A stretch of DNA of 64,000 nt. Origin: Novosphingobium album (ex Liu et al. 2023) (GTDB lineage Bacteria > Pseudomonadota > Alphaproteobacteria > Sphingomonadales > Sphingomonadaceae). This document shows positions 37,401-45,056 of the stretch, piece after piece. A program made the translations under genes and the position numbers. The notes under the pieces are model-generated. The model was not told where the DNA came from. It saw only the letters and a list, made by a program, of their open reading frames with translations, and ran no database searches. The DNA lies in the NCBI RefSeq assembly GCF_029076845.1, contig NZ_JARESE010000001.1:248001-312000 (forward strand), written 5' to 3'. Position 1 is the first letter of the stretch, and each line of letters begins with the position of its first letter.

Positions 37401-37858
37401 GGCCGGGCGGCGATCACGGCAGCGATCCGGCCCTGGCTGACGAGCGCGGGCGAATGCGCGCCCGTGGCGGCATCGGCGAAGACCAGCGCCACGTCCTTGG
37501 CGCGCGCGTCGCGGCCGTTGATGCGATAGGCACTGCCGGCGCCGCGCTCGATCCGGCGGACGACTTCCAGATCCTCGCGCGATCCGTCCGCGCCGGCGGC
37601 GGTCTCGGCGCTGAGCACCACTTCGGCGAACGCGCGCGGCGGGCGGTTCGCGGTGCCGGCGAAGATCACGTCTTCCATGCCGCCGCCGCGCATCGACTTG
37701 GCCGAGCTTTCGCCCATGACCCAGCGGATCGCTTCGAGCAGGTTGGACTTGCCGCAGCCGTTGGGGCCGACCACCCCGGTCAGGCCCGGCTCGATGCGCA
37801 GTTCGGACGGCTCGACGAAGCTTTTGAACCCGCTGAGCTTGAGCCGCCTGATGCGCAT
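34418..37858 (-). CDS. smc: Chromosome segregation protein SMC
   Basis: 1146 residues. ATPase core of the bacterial condensin. Walker A GPNGCGKSN at 31-39, two long coiled coils rich in Ala, Arg and Glu (about 165-480 and 630-980), a hinge between them containing PIAIDRVRAAPGYERALAAVLG, the ABC signature LLSGGEQALTAVAL and Walker B CVLDEVDAPLDDAN near the C-terminus. Its kleisin partners ScpA and ScpB are encoded in this window at 57466-58940. It follows two DsbA-like genes on the same strand with a 33-base gap; the coiled coils have very high GC. Confidence 0.97.
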   Translation of the reverse strand: MRIRRLKLSGFKSFVEPSELRIEPGLTGVVGPNGCGKSNLLEAIRWVMGESSAKSMRGGGMEDVIFAGTANRPPRAFAEVVLSAETAAGADGSREDLEVVRRIERGAGSAYRINGRDARAKDVALVFADAATGAHSPALVSQGRIAAVIAARPAERRLMLEEAAGIAGLHVRRKDAEQKLRATETNLARLEDIMAGLDKQIGALRRQARAAERYKALSDQIKLAEARLVFARWRDAATAADAARAEAQAAEGRVGAAQSAAKAAQDGQAAAAKALAEARDELADRRDDASAHGHRMATLTSQLEAAEERLADLDRQRDRLERDSREADRLTRDAADALARLERDLAEGQARLAADEAERPGLAVALERAGQAARAAELDLAQATAAQAGVEAEWRIAEAERAQARSRLDRLAQEAARHQAQFAGLAEAHDLDAAVAAAIARRDGAVAALAEARAALEARQASKAGLQAARDAAASALAGARADLTGIEREHSALLRDREARAKGAKGAQGLPIAIDRVRAAPGYERALAAVLGRDARAVLGSPEAERDGRFWTGAAAPAPVARTLAAFVTQCPPELAARLALVHVADDDDGCALAPGEWLVTRSGLLRRWDGFVARGEGAAEAARLEAENRFAELDGELPARRARLAECEAEQARVQRELALVQAAAVAAERAIAAASEEERLSLRAVDQAEDARARMAARRAELEAAASDLAGQRLAAEADLAAAEARRAALPDPAAGRAALDAARARHDAARQALQTSTAALSARDQALAVARERTAAQASDIRNWQARAGDAASRLAEMGRRAEEIASERAVFAAKPAALLAQIEAGDAVRDRLGAELAQAEAALVQASEAARAADAALAAAQEELASAREARAGAAARAENEEARRAEMARLAGERFQCPPPLLPERIGFASAEVAAAQEESATMDRLVTDRERLGPVNLVAADELAAAEAQHGESLTEQAELTEAVHRLRGSIGNLNREGRERLRHAFEAVDTHFRRLFTRLFQGGQAHLALVDSDDPLEAGLEIYAQPPGKRLQSLTLLSGGEQALTAVALIFALFLTNPAPICVLDEVDAPLDDANIERFCDLLDAMVAETDTRYLIVTHNAVTMSRMHRLFGVTMVEKGVSRLVSVDLGGAEELLAAE

Positions 37859-37891
37859 CCGCGCGCCCTTACCCGCCGCGCCGCCGGGGCA

Positions 37892-38647
37892 TCAGCGGGC
37901 GCCGGCCTGCTGCAGCTTGGGTTCCAGCACGTCCCAGCTCGCGGTGCCGGCCGATGAGCCGTTGATATAGAACGTCGGCGTGCCTTCGACCTTGTACTTG
38001 GCCGAGGCTTCCTGCGTCTCGTTGGCGAAAGCGGTCGCCTTGGCGGTGTCGGCCAGGCAGGCGGCGGCCTGATCCCGGGCGATCCCGCGCGAGGCGAAGA
38101 ATTCGGTCATCCCGGCCGCGTCGGCCAGCGCCTGGAAGCGCTGCTGCGGCGGCAGCGCGCTTGCCGCCTGCAACTGGGCATCGCCCACTGTCTGCAGCTT
38201 GGCGAACATCTCGGGCTGCCAGGCCCAGAACTGCTCGCTCAGCGGGATCACCGCTTCCTTAGCGCCGCAAGTGGCCAGCAGCGCGGCGGGAATGTCGAGC
38301 GCGTTGAGCATGAACAGGCGCAGCTCATAGCTCACCCGGCCGCTGGCGACGTAGTTGTCGCGCAAGGGGGTGAAGCTTTCCTTGGCGAATTCGGCGCAGT
38401 GCGAGCAGCTCAGCGCGCCGAATTCGATCAGCTTGATCGGCGCGTCCGGGTTGCCCATGCGATAGCCGCCCTCGGGCGTCTTTTCGATGATGTCGGCCCA
38501 GTTCTGGCCGGCGGGCGGCGCGATCTTGGCGATCGGCTCGCCCGAAGTCGGCGCTTGCCCGGTCTTGTCGCCGCAGGCGGCAAGGCCCAGCGCGAGCGGG
38601 GCGGCGATCAGGCCAAGCGCGATCCGGCGAATGGTGGAAGGAGTCAT
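37892..38647 (-). CDS. DsbA-like thioredoxin-fold lipoprotein
   Basis: 251 residues. A lipoprotein signal (LALGLAAC, lipidated Cys25) precedes a DsbA-type thioredoxin domain with C-S-H-C at 81-84 in IEFGALSCSHCAEF and the cis-Pro loop VEGTPTFYING. It should sit at the outer face of the inner membrane or inner face of the outer membrane and form or shuffle disulfides. The ATG at 38647 begins the signal; the frame is open further but without a better start. It is a diverged relative of the next gene upstream; such tandem pairs before smc are common in sphingomonads as I recall. Confidence 0.88.
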   Translation of the reverse strand: MTPSTIRRIALGLIAAPLALGLAACGDKTGQAPTSGEPIAKIAPPAGQNWADIIEKTPEGGYRMGNPDAPIKLIEFGALSCSHCAEFAKESFTPLRDNYVASGRVSYELRLFMLNALDIPAALLATCGAKEAVIPLSEQFWAWQPEMFAKLQTVGDAQLQAASALPPQQRFQALADAAGMTEFFASRGIARDQAAACLADTAKATAFANETQEASAKYKVEGTPTFYINGSSAGTASWDVLEPKLQQAGAR

Positions 38648-38763
38648 GCGGGTCGAACCTCCGTGGGGATATAAAGCTAGCGCAAGCGAAACGGCGTTCA
38701 AGGCGCGGCGGGACGCGGGGCGGGCATCATCCACAAGTTACCCCCGCCTTTCGCCGGCGCGCG

Positions 38764-39444
38764 CTACATACGCGCCTTGATCTGGGTGTCGAGCGCGGAC
38801 CAGGTGTGCGTGTCGGCCAGCAGGGTGCCGTTGATCGCAAAGCTGGGGGTGGAATCGACGCCCAGCTCGGATGCCTCGTGCGTCTGGTCGAGGATGGTCT
38901 TGGCCATGGCCGGATCGGCCAGGCAGCGGTCCACCGCCGGCCGGTCAAAACCCCATTGCTGCATGGTCGCATAGAAGCCGAAATCGTCGGCGATGGCTTT
39001 CAGCCGGGCCGAGATCGCCCCCGTGCTCCAGCGCGCCTGCTGCGCCGGGGTGAACGAATCGAGCTTGCCCATCCACTTGTCCTGCGTCGCCATGAAGGCG
39101 TTGTGGCGGCGGAAGAACAGCTTCTGGTCGCCGCAATTGGCCAGCATCGCCACGGTCAGGTCGATGGGATCGCGGATCAGGTGCTGCACCGTCACCGAAA
39201 CCTTGCCCGGCGCCACATAGGCCAGCCGCAGCGGCGCGTCGGCTTCCTGGTTGAAGCGGGCGCAATGCGGGCAGGTGTAGCTGACGTATTCGGTCACTTT
39301 CACCGCGGCATCGGGGTTGCCCAGCGTGTGGCTGCCGTTCGGCCGCTGCGCGATCGTCGCGTTCCAGTCGGGATGCGGCGGGCTGGCGGCCAGGCTGAGC
39401 ATGGCGCAGGCGGCCACGGCGGCGATGCGAAGGATGCGGTTCAT
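38764..39444 (-). CDS. DsbA-like periplasmic thiol-disulfide oxidoreductase
   Basis: 226 residues with a Sec signal peptide (cleavage near LSLAA-SP). Active site C-P-H-C at 58-61 (YVSYTCPHCARFN), as in classical DsbA, and cis-Pro in DSTPSFAING. The start overlaps the dciA stop by four bases (ATGA), so it is translated with dciA. Unlike its neighbour it has no lipobox. The partner DsbB was not seen in the window. Confidence 0.9.
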   Translation of the reverse strand: MNRILRIAAVAACAMLSLAASPPHPDWNATIAQRPNGSHTLGNPDAAVKVTEYVSYTCPHCARFNQEADAPLRLAYVAPGKVSVTVQHLIRDPIDLTVAMLANCGDQKLFFRRHNAFMATQDKWMGKLDSFTPAQQARWSTGAISARLKAIADDFGFYATMQQWGFDRPAVDRCLADPAMAKTILDQTHEASELGVDSTPSFAINGTLLADTHTWSALDTQIKARM

Positions 39445-39980
39445 GGCTGTTCCTCGGGTTCCTGTCTGGCGCCCAGGCTGCGGGCGAGCGATTCGAGCAC
39501 GGCGCGCAGTTCGGGATCGCCGATGTCGCGCAGCGATTCGCCCAGTTCCATCGGCACGGGCCGCAGCGAGGGCGATGCGGCCTTGGGCTTGGTGGCGGCC
39601 GGCGCCTTGACCGCGCCTTGCCGCAGCTTCACCCGGGCGATCGCGTTGTAGCCGAAGAAGCGGTTCACCCGCTCGATGATCTCGGGGATCACGTGCTGGA
39701 TGATCGGCGCGTGCGCCGGCACGACCACGAGCTGGAGAATGCCGTCGCGCTTCTCGCCGGGCGGAAAGCGGATCGATTCGGGGCTGCATACGCGGGCATG
39801 GCGCGGGCCGACGATCTCCGGCCAGCGCGAGACCACGCTGGACTGGACGAAGCCGAAGCGGCGGAATGCGGTGCGGCCCACTTCGGGCATCAGCTCGGAA
39901 ATCGCGCGCGCCTGTCCGCCCCGTGGCCGCTCATAGCGGCGCAGGCCCTGCGGCTCGCTGCTTTTCTTGTCCCGTTCCAT
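39441..39980 (-). CDS. dciA: DciA-type replicative helicase loader (DUF721)
   Basis: 179 residues. The KH-like DUF721 domain covers about residues 25-110, with SSVVSRWPEIVGPRHARVCSPE in two overlapping pieces as the recognisable core; the rest is a low-complexity tail and a short helical end. DciA loads the DnaB helicase in bacteria lacking DnaC/DnaI, which includes alphaproteobacteria. The ATG at 39980 lies 29 bases from the divergent mutY ATG, so the two share a very short promoter region. Confidence 0.85.
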   Translation of the reverse strand: MERDKKSSEPQGLRRYERPRGGQARAISELMPEVGRTAFRRFGFVQSSVVSRWPEIVGPRHARVCSPESIRFPPGEKRDGILQLVVVPAHAPIIQHVIPEIIERVNRFFGYNAIARVKLRQGAVKAPAATKPKAASPSLRPVPMELGESLRDIGDPELRAVLESLARSLGARQEPEEQP

Positions 39981-40009
39981 TGCGGCTGCCCCAATGCCAT
40001 AGCGCTGGC

Positions 40010-41068
40010 ATGGACGCCAGTTCGGATCAGATCGCGCCCGCCTTGCTCGGCTGGTATGACGCTTGCGCCCGCGTGCTGCCCTGGCGTGCGCCGCCGGGGG
40101 CACCGCCGCCCGATCCCTACCGGGTGTGGCTGTCCGAAGTCATGCTGCAGCAGACCACGGTCGCGGCGGTGAAGGGCTATTTCGCCGCGTTCACCCGCCG
40201 CTGGCCCACCGTCACCGCGCTGGCGGCCGCCGACGAGGCCGAAGTCATGGCCGCCTGGGCGGGGCTGGGATATTATGCCCGCGCGCGCAACCTGCTGGCC
40301 TGCGCGCGCGAAGTGGCGGCGCGCGGCGGGGCCTTTCCCGATAGCGAGGCGGAACTGCGCGTGCTGCCGGGGCTGGGCGCCTATACGGCCGCGGCGGTCG
40401 CCGCGATCGCCTTCGGGCGGCGCGCGGTGGTGGTGGATGCCAATGTCGAGCGCGTGGTCGCGCGGCTTTTCGCGATCGGCGATGCCTTGCCGGGCGCGCG
40501 GCCGGCGATCCGCGTCGCCGCAGAGGCGATCACGCCCGATCGGCGCGCGGGCGATTTCGCGCAGGCGATGATGGACCTTGGCGCCACGATCTGCACCGCG
40601 CGCGCGCCGCGCTGCCTGCTGTGCCCGCTTTCCGGCCCCTGCGCCGCGCGGGCCGGGGGCGAGCCCGAGCGCTATCCGGTCAAGGCGGCGAAGAAACCCC
40701 GGCCGCAGCGGGTGGGCCGCGCCTTCTGGATCGAGCGGGACGAGGCGGTCTGGCTGGTGCGCCGGGCCGGGCGCGGGATGCTGGGCGGGATGCGCGCGCT
40801 GCCCGACGACGGCTGGAGCGCGCGCGGCGATGGCGCGGGCCCGCCGCCGCTGGCCGGGCCGTGGGACAGCGCGGGCACGGTGACGCACGGCTTCACGCAT
40901 TTCGGGCTGGACCTGCACTTGTCGGTTTATCTTGGGCGCGATTGGGCTAGTCTGCCGGCCGGCGTGGGCGAATGGTGGCCGCTCGCCCGGCTTGACGAGG
41001 CGGGGCTGCCCACCTTGTTCGCCAAGGCGGCGCGGCTGGCGCTCGCCGGAACGGGAGACGGTGATTGA
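40010..41068 (+). CDS. mutY: A/G-specific adenine DNA glycosylase
   Basis: 352 residues. Removes adenine paired with 8-oxoguanine. Catalytic Glu43 (SEVMLQQTT), helix-hairpin-helix LPGLGAYTAAAV at 119-130, catalytic Asp143 (VDANVERV), and the 4Fe-4S site C-x6-C-x2-C-x5-C at Cys195, 202, 205 and 211. The C-terminal lesion-recognition (Nudix-like) domain is present, with THGFTHFGLDLHLSVY. ATG at 40010 gives MDASSDQIAPALLGWYD. The stop overlaps the TTG start of the following serine hydrolase gene. Confidence 0.96.
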   Translation: MDASSDQIAPALLGWYDACARVLPWRAPPGAPPPDPYRVWLSEVMLQQTTVAAVKGYFAAFTRRWPTVTALAAADEAEVMAAWAGLGYYARARNLLACAREVAARGGAFPDSEAELRVLPGLGAYTAAAVAAIAFGRRAVVVDANVERVVARLFAIGDALPGARPAIRVAAEAITPDRRAGDFAQAMMDLGATICTARAPRCLLCPLSGPCAARAGGEPERYPVKAAKKPRPQRVGRAFWIERDEAVWLVRRAGRGMLGGMRALPDDGWSARGDGAGPPPLAGPWDSAGTVTHGFTHFGLDLHLSVYLGRDWASLPAGVGEWWPLARLDEAGLPTLFAKAARLALAGTGDGD

Positions 41069-42378
41069 GCGACCGGCGCACGGCCATCGAGGTGGAGCTG
41101 GATCGCCGCTGCCTCCTGCGGCTGGGCGCGCTGGCCGGTCTGGGCGCGGCGCTGCTGCCCCGGCTTGCCTGGGCGATCGCCCAGCCCGATCTGCTGCCTC
41201 ATGTCCGCCAGGTGGTGGAACGCTGGGTCGGCCCCGGCAAGCTGCCGGGCGCGGTCGCCTCGCTGGGGCTGCCGGGGCAGGAGCCGCAATTCGTCGTCAA
41301 GGGCGCCGAAGGCTTCAGCGATCCCGATCCGGTCACGCCCGACAGCCTGTTCCGCGTCTATTCGATGACCAAGCCGATCACCGGCATGGCGACGATGCAG
41401 CTTGTCGCGCAAGGCAAGCTCGGCCTCGACCAGCCGCTTTACGATGTGCTGCCGAAGTATCGGCACATGCAGGTGCAGGATCGGTACGACGGTTCGATCA
41501 CCGCGCTGCACCCGGCGAAATCGCCGATCACGATCCGCCAGTTGCTGACCCATTCGGCGGGCATCGGCTACACCATCGTCCAGACCGGGCCGATCAAGGA
41601 TCTGATGGAACGGCGCGGGCTGATCGCCGGGCAGATCACCCGGCTGGCCATCCCCGCCCTGACGCACGGCACGCCGGTGCACGGGCTGGAGCATTTCGCC
41701 GACCGGCTGGCAGAAGTGCCGCTGGTCTATGATCCGGGCACCCGTTGGAGCTATTCCATGGGGCTCGACCTGCTCGGCCGGGTGATCGAGGTGGTCTCGG
41801 GCAAGGCGTTCGACGTCTATCTCAAGGAAACCATCTTCGATCCCGCCGGGATTGCCAGCACCAGCTTCCGCGTGGCCCCGCACGAGGCGCACCGGCTGAC
41901 GACGAACTACGCGGCGCTGGGCGAGATCCTGGTGCCGATCGATCGCGGCGAGGATTCGATCTATCTCGACCAGCCGCCGTTCCCCTTCGGCGGCGCGGGG
42001 CTGGTCTCCACCCCGCGCGATTACGATCGCTTCCTGCGCCTGCTGGCGCAGTTCGGCGAGATCGACGGGAAGCGCGTGCTGGCCGAGGCGGCGGTGCGGC
42101 AAGGCACCGCGAACCTGCTGCCGCCGGGCGTGGCGGGGCCGGCGCTGTTCTCGCCGCGCAGCGATTTCGGCGCGGGCGGGCGCGTCGGGCTTGGCCCCGA
42201 AGCCGGCATTTTCGGCTGGGCGGGGGCGGCGGGCACGGTCGGCATGGTCGACATGGCCCGCGCCTTGCGCTCGCAGATCTTCATCCAGCTCATGCCGCCC
42301 GAGGCGCTGGATATGCTACCCCAGTTCCAGACCGCGCTCAGGACCGATGTCATGGCGCTTTTGACGGTGCACTCCTGA
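41065..42378 (+). CDS. Beta-lactamase-fold serine hydrolase (class C/esterase type), probably Tat-exported
   Basis: 437 residues. S-x-x-K nucleophile motif SMTK at 100-103 and the second motif Y-S-M at 230-232 (YSN/YAN position) place it in the serine beta-lactamase/PBP4* family (PF00144), whose members are esterases, peptidases or beta-lactamases. A twin-arginine-like signal (DRRCLLRLGALAGLGAALL, Arg14-Arg15) suggests folded export. The start is uncertain: TTG at 41065 overlaps the mutY stop, and a GTG ten codons downstream (41092-41094) would still keep the signal. True beta-lactam resistance is unproven; esterase activity is more usual for this subgroup. Confidence 0.85.
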   Translation: MSDRRTAIEVELDRRCLLRLGALAGLGAALLPRLAWAIAQPDLLPHVRQVVERWVGPGKLPGAVASLGLPGQEPQFVVKGAEGFSDPDPVTPDSLFRVYSMTKPITGMATMQLVAQGKLGLDQPLYDVLPKYRHMQVQDRYDGSITALHPAKSPITIRQLLTHSAGIGYTIVQTGPIKDLMERRGLIAGQITRLAIPALTHGTPVHGLEHFADRLAEVPLVYDPGTRWSYSMGLDLLGRVIEVVSGKAFDVYLKETIFDPAGIASTSFRVAPHEAHRLTTNYAALGEILVPIDRGEDSIYLDQPPFPFGGAGLVSTPRDYDRFLRLLAQFGEIDGKRVLAEAAVRQGTANLLPPGVAGPALFSPRSDFGAGGRVGLGPEAGIFGWAGAAGTVGMVDMARALRSQIFIQLMPPEALDMLPQFQTALRTDVMALLTVHS

Positions 42379-42380
42379 TC

Positions 42381-43277
42381 ATGACCATGAATACCATCGC
42401 CTTTTCCGGCTCGCGGCTCGATCGTGCCGATCATGTCCGTTCCGATCCCGCCGCGCTCGCCGCGCTCAGGGACTGGCGCGCGCGGCTGCTGCGGCTCGAA
42501 GGGCTGGACCCGGTGATCACGCCCGAAGGCACGCTCGACTGGGGGACGCTGGCCGACGCGGGGCCGGACAGCGAACTGGTCTTCCTCGGCCTCGATGGCG
42601 ATCGCGGCTGCTTCGCCGAAGTCCCGGCCCGGTTCCCGCGTGAGGCCACCGTTGCCGGCCCGCGCAGCTGGCAGGCGATGGCGGTGCTCGCGGGCGACGA
42701 ACTGGCGACGTATGGCGGCGCGCGCTCGCTGGTCGGCTGGCACGCGCGGCACCGCTTCTGCGCGGTCTGCGGCGCGCCCACGCACATCGCCAAGGGCGGC
42801 TGGCAGCGCAACTGCGCCAATGCGGACTGCCGCGCCGAGCATTTCCCGCGCGTCGATCCGGTGACGATCATGCTGGTAGAGCATGACGGCAATGTCCTGC
42901 TGGGCCGCCAGCCGCGCTTTCCGGCGGGGCGCTATTCGGCGCTGGCGGGCTTTGTCGAGCCCGGCGAAGCGATCGAGGAAGCCGTGGCGCGCGAAGTGCA
43001 GGAGGAAGCCGGGGTGCGCGTGCGCGACGTGACGTACGTGGCCAGCCAGCCCTGGCCCTTCCCGTCCTCGCTGATGATCGGCTGCCATGCTTATGCGGAC
43101 GATCCGGCGATCATCGTCGACATGACCGAGCTGGAGGACGCGCGCTGGTTCTCCCGCGCCGACGTGGCCGACGCGGTCGAGGCGGTCGGGCGCGGGGAGA
43201 ACGGCCAGGCCTTCGGCGCGCCGCCGCGCACGGCGGTGGCGCATGTGCTGCTGCGCTGGTGGCTGGACCGGGCATGA
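42381..43277 (+). CDS. nudC: NAD(+) diphosphatase / deNADding enzyme
   Basis: 298 residues. Splits NADH/NAD and can remove NAD caps from RNA. The zinc ribbon is CAVCG ... CANADC near residues 129-150, and the Nudix box reads GFVEPGEAIEEAVAREVQEEAG in overlapping pieces near 190-212, followed by the SQPWPFPSSLMIG motif that marks the NudC subfamily. The ATG at 42381 lies two bases after the preceding stop. Its own stop overlaps the FrnE-like start by four bases. Confidence 0.95.
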   Translation: MTMNTIAFSGSRLDRADHVRSDPAALAALRDWRARLLRLEGLDPVITPEGTLDWGTLADAGPDSELVFLGLDGDRGCFAEVPARFPREATVAGPRSWQAMAVLAGDELATYGGARSLVGWHARHRFCAVCGAPTHIAKGGWQRNCANADCRAEHFPRVDPVTIMLVEHDGNVLLGRQPRFPAGRYSALAGFVEPGEAIEEAVAREVQEEAGVRVRDVTYVASQPWPFPSSLMIGCHAYADDPAIIVDMTELEDARWFSRADVADAVEAVGRGENGQAFGAPPRTAVAHVLLRWWLDRA

Positions 43278-43960
43278 GCGCGCCGGTCCGCCTGTCGATC
43301 GACATCTGGTCCGATGTCATGTGCCCGTGGTGCGTGATCGGCTGGCACCAGCTGCAACAGGCGCTCGCGCAACTGGCGGGCGAGATCGAGGCCGAGGTGC
43401 GCTGGCGCCCGTTCGAGCTCAATCCCGCCATGCCGCCCGAAGGCGAGGACATGGCCTCGCACATGCGGCGCAAGTACGGGCAGGAGCCGAGCCCGGCGGC
43501 CATGGCGCGGATGCGCGAGATCGCCGCGCGCGCGGGCTATGACATGCGCTATCTGGGCGAAGCGCCCGAGCCCGAGCGGCGGCTGTGGAACACGCGCGCC
43601 GCGCACCAGCTGCTCCACCACGCGCTCGATGCCCATGGGCCTGCGGTGCAGACCCGGCTCAAGCTCGCGCTGTTCGATGCCTATTTCCAGCGGCGGCGCG
43701 ACGTGTCGAACCGCGCGGTCCTGCTCGCGATCGCCGAGAGCGTGGGATTGGGCCGCGAGGAAGCCGAAGCGGCGCTCGACAGCGCGGCGCTGGCGGCGCG
43801 GATCGAGGCGGAGGAAGCCGAAGCGCTCGACATGGGCATCACCAGCGTGCCGCTGATGCTCATCGAACGCCGCTTCATGATCCCCGGCGCGCAGGAGCCC
43901 GAAGTCTACGTGGCCAGCTTGCGCAAGGTGGCGGCAAGGCTGGTGGGCGCGGCCGGCTGA
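43274..43960 (+). CDS. FrnE-like DsbA-family oxidoreductase
   Basis: 228 residues, no signal peptide, so cytoplasmic. Thioredoxin fold with an inserted helical domain; active site C-P-W-C at 17-20 (WSDVMCPWCVIG) and cis-Pro in ITSVPLMLIE. FrnE/2-hydroxychromene-2-carboxylate isomerase-like proteins take part in polyketide chemistry or in cytoplasmic thiol stress; here the CxxC suggests a redox role. The start overlaps nudC by four bases, so both are coupled. Confidence 0.85.
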   Translation: MSAPVRLSIDIWSDVMCPWCVIGWHQLQQALAQLAGEIEAEVRWRPFELNPAMPPEGEDMASHMRRKYGQEPSPAAMARMREIAARAGYDMRYLGEAPEPERRLWNTRAAHQLLHHALDAHGPAVQTRLKLALFDAYFQRRRDVSNRAVLLAIAESVGLGREEAEAALDSAALAARIEAEEAEALDMGITSVPLMLIERRFMIPGAQEPEVYVASLRKVAARLVGAAG

Positions 43961-44150
43961 GGCACGCGGCGAACAGATCCTGACCCCGGGCGGCGTGGCC
44001 ACATTCGGCTGCCACCAAATGCGGCGAATGGTAGTCGATCATATTCGCTCGCCACTCCGGCTCAAGGCCGGGTGACGGGAAGGGGAATACGGAAAAAAGC
44101 GGAAGGCATCCCCGCCGACGGTCCGCCTGCGGCGAACCTGTCCACGCCGC

Positions 44151-44564
44151 CTAGGCAGGCTGGCCGATGCGATGGGCTTCGCGCACATAGCCGAACTCGC
44201 CTTCGCCCGACCAGGCTTGCCCATCCGGGTAGCGCAGCTCCATTCCGGCAAGATCGCTTTCATCCGCCAGCCGCATGTTGACGCCCATCATGGTATTGCC
44301 GAACTTCGATGCGGCGCTCGCGGTCAGGACGAAATGCGTCGTGGAGCCGCAATGGGCACAGAACCGGATTTCCGCGGCCGGATCGGCCTTGTCTTCCCGG
44401 CAATATCCGGTGGTCGCTCCCGTCACGTTCACGTCCGAGGGATGAAAATAGGCCCAGCGAGCACCCGCCTTGCTGCATAGGGTGCAATTGCACTCGTTGA
44501 TGTAGTCCGGTTGCCGGGTGATTTCGATGCGGATCTGGCCACAGTGGCAGGAGAGCGTCAGCAT
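44151..44564 (-). CDS. GFA/CENP-V-type zinc protein
   Basis: 137 residues. Seven cysteines in the family pattern: C6-x-C8 (CHCG), C25-x-C27-x2-C30 (CNCTLC) and C69-x2-C72 (CAHCGS), binding two zinc ions. The family name comes from glutathione-dependent formaldehyde-activating enzyme (PF04828), but most members have no proven activity. Single gene with a 190-base empty region on its downstream side. Confidence 0.88.
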   Translation of the reverse strand: MLTLSCHCGQIRIEITRQPDYINECNCTLCSKAGARWAYFHPSDVNVTGATTGYCREDKADPAAEIRFCAHCGSTTHFVLTASAASKFGNTMMGVNMRLADESDLAGMELRYPDGQAWSGEGEFGYVREAHRIGQPA

Positions 44565-44621
44565 GGCCCCGCTCTATCAGCCGGGCCGTCGGGCCGATAG
44601 CCGCCATTTCGCGTCCTGATG

Positions 44622-45032
44622 CTAGACCAGCCCCAGCCTCGCCAGTTCGCCGATCAGCCGTGGCGGCATGGCATCGCCTTGCGCCTCGCCGGCGCCAAGG
44701 TCGGCGGGAGCATCCTTCTCGTCGAGGTAGCGCCAGCCCTGGTGGGCGCGCCGGGGCCGGGTCTGGACCGGGATCAGCACGGGGGCAAGGCGGATGTGCC
44801 AGCGGCCGTCGTCGCGCTGGGCAAAGCCCAGGATCGGCGATCGGCCGATCAGGGCGTGCTCGAAGATCCAGTAGAGCGAGCCGCCGGCCATCTCCGCGTG
44901 CCGCTTGGGCAGGTAGCGGGTGGTCAGCAGCGCTTCGCCGCCCCCTTGCGCGCCGGCGTGGCTTTCCAGCCATGCCTTCAGGCTCGCCGGGCTTTCGGCG
45001 CTATAGGCGATCTTGGTCATGTGGAGCGGCAT
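44622..45032 (-). CDS. DUF1489 family protein
   Basis: 136 residues, function unknown. Recognised by MPLHMTKIAY at the start and the conserved region TRYLPKRHAEMAGGSLYWIF with GRSPILGFAQRDDGRWHI and a basic motif VQTRPRRAHQGWRYL. The family is almost confined to alphaproteobacteria. It starts 24 bases after mgtE on the same strand; this neighbourhood is, from memory, frequent, hinting at co-expression but not at a shared job. Confidence 0.8.
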   Translation of the reverse strand: MPLHMTKIAYSAESPASLKAWLESHAGAQGGGEALLTTRYLPKRHAEMAGGSLYWIFEHALIGRSPILGFAQRDDGRWHIRLAPVLIPVQTRPRRAHQGWRYLDEKDAPADLGAGEAQGDAMPPRLIGELARLGLV

Positions 45033-45056
45033 GGGACGAAGATAGGCCGCGCGCGC

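Noticed and set aside
35492..37957. 821-codon plus-strand open frame opposite smc
   Set aside because: SMC motifs are complete on the minus strand; the long frame results from GC-rich coiled-coil codons.
41065..42378. Acquired beta-lactamase
   Set aside because: The gene has local base composition, overlaps mutY and resembles esterase-type members; no mobile context or class-specific KTG evidence was found.
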